A DNA stretch of 62,920 bases from Streptomyces sp. Isolate_45. Its GTDB lineage: Bacteria; Actinomycetota; Actinomycetes; Streptomycetales; Streptomycetaceae. The stretch is taken from NCBI RefSeq assembly GCF_024721315.2, contig NZ_JANFAK020000037.1:1-62920 (forward strand). Direction: 5' to 3'. A program made the translations under genes and the position numbers. Under the pieces are notes generated by a model. The model was not told where the DNA came from. It worked only from the letters and a program-made list of their open reading frames with translations, and did no database searches. Of the stretch, positions 34,112-41,898 are shown piece after piece. The first letter of the stretch is position 1. Every line of letters begins with the position of its first letter.

Positions 34112-35914
34112 TTACCGGCGGGCGTACTCACGGAATCCGCGGCCGGTCTTGCGCCCCAGGCAGCCCGCCGCCACCAGGTGCTCCAGCAGCGGGGACGGGG
34201 CCAGACCGGGATCGCGGAACTCCTGGTGGAGCACCTTCTCGATGGCGAGCGACACGTCCAGGCCGACCACGTCGAGGAGCTCGAAGGGCCCCATCGGGTA
34301 GCCGCCGCCCAGCTTCATCGCGGCGTCGATCTCGTCGATGCCCGCATAGTGCTGCTCGACCATCTTGATGGCGTTGTTCAGGTACGGGAACAGCAGCGCG
34401 TTCACGATGAACCCGGCCCGGTCGCCGCAGTCCACCGGGTGCTTGCGCACCTTGCCGCAGACCTCGCGGACGGTGGCGTGCACGTCATCGGCCGTCAGCA
34501 CGGTCCGCACCACCTCGACCAGCTTCATCGCGGGAGCCGGGTTGAAGAAGTGCATCCCGATCACGTCCTGGGGCCGCGACGTCGCACGGGCCACGGCGAT
34601 CACCGGGAGCGAGGAGGTGGTGGTGGCCAGCACCGCGCCCGGCTTGCAGACCTTGTCCAGCCCGGCGAACAGCTCCTGCTTGACCGCGAGGTCCTCGGCG
34701 ACGGCCTCGACGGCCAGGTCCACCTCCGCGAACGCCTCCAGCGAACCGGCCGGCGCGATCCGCCCCAGGGTCGCCGCGGCGGCCTCCTCGGTCAGTCGGC
34801 CCTTGGACACCGCACGGCCCAGGGACTTCCCGATCGCGGCCTTCGCGGCCTCCGCCTTCTCCTGGCTGCGGGCCGCCAGCACCACGTCGTACCCGGCCTG
34901 CGCGAAGACCTGGGCGATACCGCTCGCCATCGTCCCGGAACCGGCCACCCCGACCGAGGACACCGGACGGCCGGCGCCGAGCAGCGAACCGTCCGGCGGG
35001 GTCTGGAGGTCGCGGACGATCACCGAACTGCCCGGAGCCTCGTACGTGTAGAAGCCGCGCCCGGACTTCTGCCCGGTGAGGCCGGCCTCGGCGAGGTGGC
35101 CCAGGATCGGGGCCGGGGCGTGCAGCCGGTCCCCGGAGGAGGCGTACATCGCCTCCAGGACGGTACGGGCCGTGTCCACGCCGACCAGGTCGAGCAGGGC
35201 CAGCGGCCCCATCGGCAGGCCGCAGCCGAGCCGCATCGCCGCGTCGATGTCCTCGCGGGAGGCGTACTTGGCCTCGAACATGGCGGCGGCCTGGTTGAGG
35301 TAGCCGAACAGCAGGCCGTCGGCGACGAACCCGGGCCGGTCGCCGACCGACACCGGCTCCTTGCCGAGCTCGCGCGCCAGATCGGTGACCGCCTCGACGG
35401 CCGGCGGCGCGGTGAGCACGCAGGAGACGATCTCGACGAGCTTCATCGCGGGCGCCGGGTTGAAGAAGTGCAGGCCCAGCACGCGTTCGGGTCGCTGCGA
35501 CTCGGCGGCGAGCCGGGTCACCGAGAGGGCGTTGGTGCCGGTGGCCAGGATCGTGTCGGGCCGCACGATCGCGTCGAGCTCGCAGAACAGCCGGTGCTTG
35601 AGCTCGTAGTCCTCCGGGACGACCTCGATGACGAGGTCGGCCTCGGAGGCCGCGGCGAGGTCGGTGAAGGTGCGGAACCGGGCGAGGACGCCCTCGCGCT
35701 CCTGCTCGGTGATCAGCTCCCGGGTGACGGAACGGGCCGTGGCGGAGGCGAGGGAGGCGGTGGCGCGCCGGGCGGCGGCCTCGCTGACGTCGATGCCGAT
35801 GACCTCGCGGCCGGCCCGGGCCAGGATCTCGGCGATACCGGTGCCCATGGTGCCGAGGCCGACGACGGCGACGGTCCGGAGGGTGGACTGACTGGACGTG
35901 GACGGACGGTCCAT
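34112..35914 (-). CDS. Tandem 3-hydroxybutyryl-CoA dehydrogenase (two fused modules)
   Basis: A 600-residue protein made of two complete modules (about 1-300 and 318-600); a normal enzyme is about 285 residues. Each has a Rossmann motif (VVGLGTMGTG; VAGSGTMASG) and the His-Glu pair in LHFFNPAPAMKLVE / MHFFNPAPAMKLVE (H149/E161; H455/E467). Module 2 keeps TSSL and N505; module 1 has TNAL and D199 instead, so Ser and Asn of the catalytic set are lost. Beta-2 ends with D42 in module 1 but ARS in module 2, suggesting NAD and NADP binding respectively. It makes 3-hydroxybutyryl-CoA, the precursor of crotonyl-CoA for Ccr. ATG 35914 has TGGAG upstream. Confidence 0.92.
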   Translation of the reverse strand: MDRPSTSSQSTLRTVAVVGLGTMGTGIAEILARAGREVIGIDVSEAAARRATASLASATARSVTRELITEQEREGVLARFRTFTDLAAASEADLVIEVVPEDYELKHRLFCELDAIVRPDTILATGTNALSVTRLAAESQRPERVLGLHFFNPAPAMKLVEIVSCVLTAPPAVEAVTDLARELGKEPVSVGDRPGFVADGLLFGYLNQAAAMFEAKYASREDIDAAMRLGCGLPMGPLALLDLVGVDTARTVLEAMYASSGDRLHAPAPILGHLAEAGLTGQKSGRGFYTYEAPGSSVIVRDLQTPPDGSLLGAGRPVSSVGVAGSGTMASGIAQVFAQAGYDVVLAARSQEKAEAAKAAIGKSLGRAVSKGRLTEEAAAATLGRIAPAGSLEAFAEVDLAVEAVAEDLAVKQELFAGLDKVCKPGAVLATTTSSLPVIAVARATSRPQDVIGMHFFNPAPAMKLVEVVRTVLTADDVHATVREVCGKVRKHPVDCGDRAGFIVNALLFPYLNNAIKMVEQHYAGIDEIDAAMKLGGGYPMGPFELLDVVGLDVSLAIEKVLHQEFRDPGLAPSPLLEHLVAAGCLGRKTGRGFREYARR

Positions 35915-35982
35915 CGCGGGACTCCAGTGGAAGAGGGTGACGACTGAGGGTGGCGGCGCGCGGTGCACGGCGCGCGCGGAGT

Positions 35983-36065
35983 CCGTACGGGGAGAAGGAG
36001 GCCGTACGGGAGAGGGGAAGAAGCCGCACGGAAGGAACGGAAGCCGTGCGGAAGGAGCCGTGCGG
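35983..36065. repeat. Five spaced CCGYRCGG palindromes in the dehydrogenase leader
   Basis: CCGTACGG at 35983 and 36002, CCGCACGG at 36024, CCGTGCGG at 36044 and 36058. The starts are 19, 22, 20 and 14 bases apart, with purine-rich GGAGAAGGA-like spacers between them. Confidence 0.6.
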
Positions 36066-36219
36066 GTGGGCCCGGTGAGAGGCGCCCTGAGGGTGGGGCG
36101 CGGCGGGCCGGTGGGGCGGCACGACCCTGTCCCGGGGTCCTGCCGTGGTGTTGCGGTTGAACCGACTGGTACGGGGCGGCTGCGTCACCAGGCCGTCCTC
36201 GTACGTATGGCAGTGACTG

Positions 36220-36233
36220 TAACCCGCTGGTAA
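36220..36233. promoter_or_regulatory. Near-palindrome TAACCCGCTGGTAA, partner of 33032-33045
   Basis: Ten of fourteen positions match the motif upstream of ccr. Both have the outer TWAC/GTA arms expected of a TetR operator. Confidence 0.4.
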
Positions 36234-36280
36234 CTGGTCCGCCAGAGTGCGGAGATGTGACCTGGAACGCCCAAATGTAC

Positions 36281-36300
36281 CGATCATCGATCATCGATCA
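36281..36300. repeat. Overlapping CGATCAT repeats
   Basis: CGATCATCGATCATCGATCA is a 7-base unit repeated almost three times. It includes the 11-mer at 36286-36296 whose complement is at 33016-33026. Confidence 0.5.
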
Positions 36301-36342
36301 ACGGGGTCCTCGGAACGCCTGATTCCGGGGGCCCGGCGCGCC

Positions 36343-36348
36343 TAGGGT
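36343..36348 (+). promoter_or_regulatory. TAGGGT -10 box giving a leaderless HEAT-gene transcript
   Basis: Six bases separate the box from GTG 36355; no RBS is evident between them. Confidence 0.5.
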
Positions 36349-36354
36349 GGGCGG

Positions 36355-36924
36355 GTGAACGACGTGCTGGAGCGCCTGCGGGCGGAGTCGACCGGATCCC
36401 CGGAGTACGAGGCGCTGCTCGCGGCCGACCCCGACGCGCTGGCGGACTCCCTGACCTCGGCCGGCCGGCCCCTGTGGGCCCGCGAACTGGCCGCCTACCG
36501 CCTGGGCCTCGCCGGGGACCGGCGCGCCTTCGAGCCGTTGGTGCTGCTCCTGAACCACCGTGACCCGCCGCGCTGCGAGGCCGCCGCCCGGGCCCTGGCC
36601 GTCCTCGGGGACCCGCGCACCGCCCGCGCGGCGGCGGCCCTGGCCACCAACTCCCTGCGCACCGCCTACGCCCTGCACCCGGTGCGGCTGCTGGCCGCGC
36701 TGCGCGCCCCCGAGTCGGCCCCCGCCCTGATCGCCACCCTGTCGCGGCTGCTCGCGCCGCACGACCCGTACTGGCGGGTGGCGCTCGCCTGCGTGGAGGG
36801 GCTGGGGGCCCTGGCCGACGCCCGCGCCCGCGACGTGCTCGTCCGGGCGCAGTCCCACCCGCGCCTCGCGGTCGCGGCGACGGACGCCCTGGGCCGCCTG
36901 CTGGGCGGACACCCGGACGCCTAG
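36355..36924 (+). CDS. HEAT-repeat protein
   Basis: A 189-residue, fully helical protein. Four or five HEAT-like repeats are visible, for example PLWARELAAYRLGLAGDRRAFEPLV, RCEAAARALAVLGDPRTARAAA and WRVALACVEGLGALADARARDVL (each cited by core). They form a scaffold for protein contacts. No catalytic motif or membrane segment is present. The start is GTG 36355 on a leaderless transcript. Function unknown. Confidence 0.75.
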   Translation: MNDVLERLRAESTGSPEYEALLAADPDALADSLTSAGRPLWARELAAYRLGLAGDRRAFEPLVLLLNHRDPPRCEAAARALAVLGDPRTARAAAALATNSLRTAYALHPVRLLAALRAPESAPALIATLSRLLAPHDPYWRVALACVEGLGALADARARDVLVRAQSHPRLAVAATDALGRLLGGHPDA

Positions 36925-36978
36925 GGTCCCGTCCCCGGACGCCTGGTCGCTTCGCCCCGGGTGGCCGCCCGGGGCGGG

Positions 36979-37398
36979 TCAGGCGGGCAGGATCGCGAAG
37001 GCCTCCACCTCCAGGAGGAGTTCGGGGCGGAAGAGGGCCGCGACCTGGACCGCCGAGGACGCCGGCAGGAGGTCCGGGGCGATCACCTCGTCCCTGGCCG
37101 CGCGGACGGCGGGCAGGTGGGCGACGTCGGTGACGAAGTAGGTCAGCTTCACCACGTGTTCGAAGCCCGCGCCCGCCGCCGCCAGGCACCGGCGCAGGTT
37201 CTCGAAGACCTGCCGGGCCTGGGCGGCGGCGTCGCCCTCGCCGACCAACTCGCCCTTCTCGTCGAAGGCGCACTGTCCGGAGACGGCCACGAAGCGGCCG
37301 GTCCCCCAGACGACGTGGTTGTATCCGGAGCCGGGCGCGACGCCCTCGGGAGCGGCGACGCGGGTGAGCCCGCCGGCCGTGTGCGGTGTCGTGATCAT
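36979..37398 (-). CDS. RidA-family (YjgF/YER057c/UK114) protein
   Basis: A 139-residue trimeric deaminase-like protein. It has the family core AVSGQCAFDEKGELVGEGDAAAQARQVFENLRRCLAAAGAG (given here by SGQCAFDEKG and QVFENLRRCL) and VVKLTYFVTD. True RidA proteins have an arginine near the C-terminal end (R105 in E. coli) that binds the carboxylate; the C-terminal segment reads SSAVQVAALFRPELLLEVEAFA without the RVEVARL form, so this belongs to another Rid group. It probably hydrolyses or binds reactive enamine/imine intermediates. Confidence 0.85.
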   Translation of the reverse strand: MITTPHTAGGLTRVAAPEGVAPGSGYNHVVWGTGRFVAVSGQCAFDEKGELVGEGDAAAQARQVFENLRRCLAAAGAGFEHVVKLTYFVTDVAHLPAVRAARDEVIAPDLLPASSAVQVAALFRPELLLEVEAFAILPA

Positions 37399-37423
37399 GG
37401 GGACGATCCTGCCCCGGCCGGGG

Positions 37424-39022
37424 TCAGTGGCGGAAGCCCAGGAGCCCGTGCAGGGCGGCGCCGCCCGAGGAGGGCGGGAGCGCCTTGGTCGCCGCCGCCG
37501 GGGTCGGGGCCGGCTGGGCCGGGCAGGTGGCGTCGGCGGCCGCTCCCGTCCTCAGGTACGCGGCGAGCTTCTCGTCCAGGCACTTGTTGCCGCTGAGGGC
37601 GATGCCGTGGTTGCCGCCCCCCTCCTCCACCACCAGTGCCGAACCCTTCAGCTTGTCCCGCATGCTCACCGCGCCGCCGAAGGGCGTCGCGGCGTCCTCC
37701 GTCGCCTGGAACAGCAGCGCGGGCGGGAGTTCGGAGTTCGTCACGTCCGGCGCGCGCAGGGACTCCGTCGGCCAGAACGCGCAGGGCGCGTTGTACCACG
37801 CGTTGTTCCAGGTCATGAAGGGCGCCTTGGCGTGCGTGCGCCACATGTCGGCGCGCCACGCGTTCCAGTCGGTCGGCCAGGCCGAGTCCCGGCACTGCAC
37901 CGCCGTGTAGACGCTGTACCCGTTGCCGGCCGAGGGCTCCACCGCGCCGAACCGCTCGTACGCCGCCACGAGCGGCTTCGCGTCCTGCTTCAGGACGTAC
38001 GCCGCGAAGGCCTCGGCGAGGTTCGGCCAGTAGCCGTTGTAGTAGCCGCCCGGCATGTACGTGTCCTCCAGCTCGGCCGGGCCCACCTTGCCGCCCGCCG
38101 GGGTGCCGCGCAGCGCGTCCCGCATCCCGTACCAGAGCTTCTCGACCCGCGCCGGGTCGGTGCCCAGCCCGTACGTGGCGTCGTACTTGGCCACCCACGC
38201 GAGGAACGCCTTGTGGCGGGCGTCGAAGGCCAGGTCCTGCGAGAGGTTGTCCTCGTACCAGACCCCGGCCGGGTCGACCACGGAGTCCAGGACGAGCCGG
38301 TGCACCCGGTCCGGGTGGAGGCGGGCGTACACCGCGCCGAGGTAGGTCCCGTACGAGTATCCGAAGTAGCTCAGGCGCTGCGCCCCGAGCGCGGTGCGCA
38401 GCACCTCCAGGTCGCGGGCGGCGGAGACGGTGCCGACGTGGGGGAGCACGTCCGCGTGCTTGGTCCGGCAGGAATCGGCGAAGGCGCGGACCCGCTCCAG
38501 GTTGGCCCGTTCGGTCGCCGCGTCGAGCGGTACGGAGTCCGGACGCACGGGGTTGAAGTGCCCGGCGGCGCAGTCCAGGGACGGCTCGCTCCTGCCGACG
38601 CCCCGGGGGTCGAAGCCGATCACGTCGTACTGGGCGGCCACGTCCTTGGGCAGGGTGGAGGCGACGAACCCGGCCAGGGCGCGGCCGCTGCCGCCCGGAC
38701 CGCCGGGGTTGACCAGCAGCGGGCCCTGGGAGGTGGCGGCGGTGTGCGGCACCCGGGTCAGGGCCAGGGAGATCTGCCGTCCGGCGGGCCGGTCGTGGTC
38801 GAGGGGGACGGGGAGGGAGGCGCACTGGAGCGTCGGGTAGCGGGGGGTCGCGCAGCCGGTCCAGCGCAGCGCCGCCTGCCCGGGCGCGGCGGCGGCCGGG
38901 GCCGCGGGGTCCGCCGGGGCGGCCGTCACGGGACTCGTCAGCACGGCGGCGACGGCGGAGATCGACAGCAGGACGGCGGCGCGCCTCTTCGCGGCGGCGC
39001 GCTTCTTCGTGGGGTGGAGCAT
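37424..39022 (-). CDS. Secreted tripeptidyl-aminopeptidase-like serine hydrolase
   Basis: A 532-residue alpha/beta hydrolase of the S33 streptomycete tripeptidyl-aminopeptidase family. A basic N-terminus followed by AAVLLSISAVAAVLTSPVTAAPA (about 15-36) is a signal peptide. The oxyanion stretch is VNPGGPGGSG, the nucleophile is S223 in FGYSYGTYLGA, and the acid and histidine appear in FQATEDAATPFGG and GGGNHGIALSGNKC. The TAP-like C-terminal domain is present. It removes tripeptides from secreted proteins outside the cell. ATG 39022 has GGGAGG upstream; 33 codons before it are open but have no coding character. Confidence 0.9.
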   Translation of the reverse strand: MLHPTKKRAAAKRRAAVLLSISAVAAVLTSPVTAAPADPAAPAAAAPGQAALRWTGCATPRYPTLQCASLPVPLDHDRPAGRQISLALTRVPHTAATSQGPLLVNPGGPGGSGRALAGFVASTLPKDVAAQYDVIGFDPRGVGRSEPSLDCAAGHFNPVRPDSVPLDAATERANLERVRAFADSCRTKHADVLPHVGTVSAARDLEVLRTALGAQRLSYFGYSYGTYLGAVYARLHPDRVHRLVLDSVVDPAGVWYEDNLSQDLAFDARHKAFLAWVAKYDATYGLGTDPARVEKLWYGMRDALRGTPAGGKVGPAELEDTYMPGGYYNGYWPNLAEAFAAYVLKQDAKPLVAAYERFGAVEPSAGNGYSVYTAVQCRDSAWPTDWNAWRADMWRTHAKAPFMTWNNAWYNAPCAFWPTESLRAPDVTNSELPPALLFQATEDAATPFGGAVSMRDKLKGSALVVEEGGGNHGIALSGNKCLDEKLAAYLRTGAAADATCPAQPAPTPAAATKALPPSSGGAALHGLLGFRH

Positions 39023-39134
39023 GGGGCCTCCCAGCCGAGGGTTCTGGGCGGAATCGTCCCGGAAACCGTGCCCGGAAGGCGGGATTGGGCGGCGCATTGG
39101 CCCGATGTGATGACCCTTCAAGGGCCGTCGCGGG

Positions 39135-40220
39135 TCACAGGAGGGTCAGCTGCGTCGGCCCGGACGCTTCCGCCCCGGCGGCTCCCGCGCCCTGCGGCCG
39201 GACCGAACCGGCTCGGCGGGGCGCCCCGCGACCGCCCGGGCCGATGCCGAATTCGGCCGCCAGTCGGTGGACTTGGCGGGTGATCTGCCGCTGGTACCAG
39301 GTCGGCGCGTACGAACCGCCCGCGTACATCCGTTCGTACCGTTCGATCAGGTGGGGGTGGTGCTCGCCCAGCCAGGCCGTGAACCACTCGCGCGCCCCGG
39401 GCCGCAGATGGAGTACCAGGGGTGTCACGGAGGTGGCCCCGGACTCCGCGACGGCCCGGACGGTGTCCCTCAGCTGCTCCGGGGAGTCGCCGAGGAAGGG
39501 GATCACCGGGGCCATCAGCACCCCGCACTCGATGCCCGCCTCCGTCAGGGTCCGCACGGCGTTCAGTCGGGCGGCGGGCGAGGGCGTACCGGGCTCCACG
39601 GTCCGCCACAGGGCGGTGTCGGTGAAGCCGACGGAGACGGAGATGCCGACGTCGGTGACCTCGGCCGCCTCCCGGAGCAGGGGGAGGTCGCGCAGGATGA
39701 GCGTGCCCTTGGTCAGGATGGAGAAGGGGTTGGCGCGGTCCCGCAGGGCCTCGATGATCCCGGGCATCAGTCGGTAGCGGCCCTCCGCGCGCTGGTAGCA
39801 GTCCACATTGGTGCCCATCGCGATGTGCGCGCCGGTCCACCGGGGCGCGGCGAGCTCGCGGCGCAGCACCTCCGGGGCGTTCGTCTTGACGACGATCTGC
39901 GAGTCGAAGCCGAGGCCCGTGTCGAGATCGAGGTAGGCGTGCGTGCGGCGGGCGAAGCAGTACACGCACGCGTGACTGCAACCCCGGTACGGGTTGACCG
40001 TCCATTCGAACGGCATGCGCGAGGCGCCCGGGACCTTGTTGACGAGGGACCGGGCCCGGACCTCGTGGAAGGTGATCCCCCGGAATTCGGGGGCGTCGAT
40101 CGTACGGCTCACGACGGCGCCCGCCCCGAACAGCGCGGCGGGCCCGGTGGGCCGTACGTCCCCGCCCTCCCCGACGTGGGCGGCGTTGTCGGCGTGATCG
40201 GTCAGGCTGTCCCAGCGCAT
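39135..40220 (-). CDS. Radical SAM protein (Rv2578c/SplB-like family)
   Basis: A 361-residue radical SAM protein. The 4Fe-4S cysteines are C81, C85 and C88 in YRGCSHACVYCFAR, with GTNVDCYQRAE and the SVGFTDTALWRTVEPGTPSPAARL segment further on. ATG 40220 has GGGAGG upstream. The family resembles DNA repair photoproduct lyases in part of its sequence but its substrate is unknown. A Pro/Ala/Gly-rich C-terminal tail (AGAAGAEASGPTQLTLL) is atypical of the core fold. Confidence 0.85.
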   Translation of the reverse strand: MRWDSLTDHADNAAHVGEGGDVRPTGPAALFGAGAVVSRTIDAPEFRGITFHEVRARSLVNKVPGASRMPFEWTVNPYRGCSHACVYCFARRTHAYLDLDTGLGFDSQIVVKTNAPEVLRRELAAPRWTGAHIAMGTNVDCYQRAEGRYRLMPGIIEALRDRANPFSILTKGTLILRDLPLLREAAEVTDVGISVSVGFTDTALWRTVEPGTPSPAARLNAVRTLTEAGIECGVLMAPVIPFLGDSPEQLRDTVRAVAESGATSVTPLVLHLRPGAREWFTAWLGEHHPHLIERYERMYAGGSYAPTWYQRQITRQVHRLAAEFGIGPGGRGAPRRAGSVRPQGAGAAGAEASGPTQLTLL

Positions 40221-40394
40221 CGGCGCCTCCCTCGGTGGCTCGGCCCCGAGAATAGAACAAACGTTCCCATGATCGTGCGGACCGGCACCTCCGACCCGCA
40301 CGGGCCGGTGGCCGGGCGGACCGGATTTGGGCGCCCGGGCCGGAGGTGGTTGGCTTCGCCGTGACGAGCGATCACAACTGCTGGAGGAACAGGT

Positions 40395-40838
40395 ATGGCG
40401 CAGGTCGAGGCCACCACGGAGCGGATCATCGCGGCCGACGCGGAGACCGTGTTCGACACGCTGGCTGACTACAGCGGCTCCCGCGGCAAGCTGCTCCCCG
40501 AGCACTTCAGCGAGTACGAGGTCCGCGAGGGCGGCGACGGCGAGGGCACCCTGGTCCACTGGAAGCTCCAGGCCACCAGCAAGCGCGTGCGCGACTGCCT
40601 GCTGGAGGTCACCGAGCCCACGAACGGCCAGCTCGTGGAGAAGGACCGCAACTCCTCCATGGTCACCACCTGGACCGTGACCCCGGCGGGCGAGGGCAAG
40701 TCCAAGGTCGTGGCCAGCACCGTCTGGAACGGCGCCGGCGGCATCGGCGGCTTCTTCGAGCGCACCTTCGCCCCCAAGGGCCTCGGCCGCATCTACGACA
40801 CCCTCCTCGACAACCTGGCCCGCCAAGTGGAGAACTGA
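40395..40838 (+). CDS. SRPBCC-family lipid/polyketide-binding-like protein
   Basis: A 147-residue START-like protein. TTERIIAADAETVFDTLADY opens the fold, a beta sheet follows, and KGLGRIYDTLLDNLARQVE is the C-terminal long helix. Fold members bind hydrophobic ligands or act as cyclases. The RBS CTGGAGGAACAG is well placed, and a 10-bp hairpin follows the gene. No ligand can be assigned. Confidence 0.82.
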   Translation: MAQVEATTERIIAADAETVFDTLADYSGSRGKLLPEHFSEYEVREGGDGEGTLVHWKLQATSKRVRDCLLEVTEPTNGQLVEKDRNSSMVTTWTVTPAGEGKSKVVASTVWNGAGGIGGFFERTFAPKGLGRIYDTLLDNLARQVEN

Positions 40839-40887
40839 GCGGAGCCGTTCGCACGGCGCCACCCCCGGGCTCACCGGTTCGGGTGGA

Positions 40888-40914
40888 GTTCCGGCGGCCC
40901 CGCGCCGCCGGAAC
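40888..40914 (+). terminator. Hairpin terminator after the SRPBCC gene
   Basis: A 10-bp perfect stem GTTCCGGCGG / CCGCCGGAAC with a 7-base loop, 50 bases after the stop. An 18-base direct repeat starting inside it (40895 and 40920) follows. Confidence 0.6.
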
Positions 40915-41024
40915 CCCGACCGGCCCCGCGCCGCCGGATTGCCCCGACGCCCGGTACCGCGCGTCCGGCGCTGCGCCGCGCCGTCCGGCGCGGGCCGCTC
41001 CCCGCGGATCGCCCGGCCAGGGCC

Positions 41025-41030
41025 TAGGGT
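41025..41030 (+). promoter_or_regulatory. TAGGGT -10 box of the peptidase operon
   Basis: The box predicts a transcript of about 28 bases of leader before the ATG at 41065, with a GGGGGG RBS-like stretch at 41054-41059. Confidence 0.4.
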
Positions 41031-41064
41031 GGGCCTCCCGTGACCCGACCCACCGGGGGGCCCG

Positions 41065-41898
41065 ATGAAGATCCTCATCTCCGCCGACATGGAGGGCGCC
41101 ACGGGCGTCACCTGGCCCGAGGACGTACTCCCCGGCGCGTCCCAGTGGGAACGCTGTCGCGGCCTGCTCACCTCCGACGTGAACGCCGCCGTGCTCGGCT
41201 TCTACGACGGCGGCGCGGACCAGGTCCTCATCAACGAGGCCCACTCGACGATGCGCAACCTGCTGCTGGAGAAGCTCGACGCCCGCGCGGAACTGCTGAC
41301 CGGCCGCCACAAGACCCTCTCCATGGTCGAGGGCGTCCAGCGCGGCGACGTCGACGGCATCGCCTTCGTCGGCTACCACACCGGCGCCGGCGCCGAGGGC
41401 GTCCTCGCCCACACCTACCTCGCCAACTCCATCACCGGGGTCTGGCTGAACGGCCTGCCGGCCAGCGAGGGCACGCTCAACGCGCACGTCGTCGCCGAGT
41501 ACGGAGTCCCCGTCGTCCTCGTCACCGGCGACGACCTGACCTGCGTCGACGCCGCCGGCTACGCCCCGGACGCGATCACCGTCGCCGTCAAGGACCACGT
41601 GTCGCGCTACGCGGCCGTGTGCCGCACCCCCGCCCGCACGGCCGCCGACATCCGGGCCGCCGCCACCGAGGCCGCGGCGCTCGCCGTTCGGCACGAACCG
41701 GTGCGGGGCGGCCCGTTCACCGTCGAGGTGGAGTTCGACGCCGAGCACCTGTCGCTCGCCGCCACCGTCGTGCCCGGCGTCGAACGTTCGGGCGAGCGCC
41801 GGGTCGAGTACACCAGCGGGACCATGTACGAGGGGATCCGCACCTTCAAGGCGGTCACGACGGTCGTCTCGGCGGCCGTGGAGGAGCAGTATGGCTGA
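41065..41898 (+). CDS. M55-family D-aminopeptidase (DppA-like)
   Basis: A 277-residue zinc peptidase. The N-terminal SADMEGATG carries metal ligands D8 and E10; the histidines in INEAHSTMRN, VGYHTGAG and AHVVAEYG fit the rest of the binuclear site. DppA of Bacillus acts on D-Ala-D-Ala-like peptides. It is the first of three peptidase genes in a row (M55, M20, S9), with the M20 gene starting 8 bases inside it, so the set should degrade peptides, perhaps from peptidoglycan turnover. Confidence 0.88.
   Translation: MKILISADMEGATGVTWPEDVLPGASQWERCRGLLTSDVNAAVLGFYDGGADQVLINEAHSTMRNLLLEKLDARAELLTGRHKTLSMVEGVQRGDVDGIAFVGYHTGAGAEGVLAHTYLANSITGVWLNGLPASEGTLNAHVVAEYGVPVVLVTGDDLTCVDAAGYAPDAITVAVKDHVSRYAAVCRTPARTAADIRAAATEAAALAVRHEPVRGGPFTVEVEFDAEHLSLAATVVPGVERSGERRVEYTSGTMYEGIRTFKAVTTVVSAAVEEQYG

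Larger units (their letters stand above)
35915..36354. other. Regulatory region before the tandem dehydrogenase
   Basis: 440 bases without a gene. From the dehydrogenase outward it contains five CCGYRCGG repeats, the near-palindrome at 36220-36233, a run of overlapping ATCATCG repeats at 36281-36300, and then the leaderless promoter of the divergent HEAT gene. Confidence 0.65.

Noticed and set aside
35983..36065. CRISPR-like array
   Set aside because: Units are only 8 bases with irregular purine-rich spacers and no cas genes nearby.
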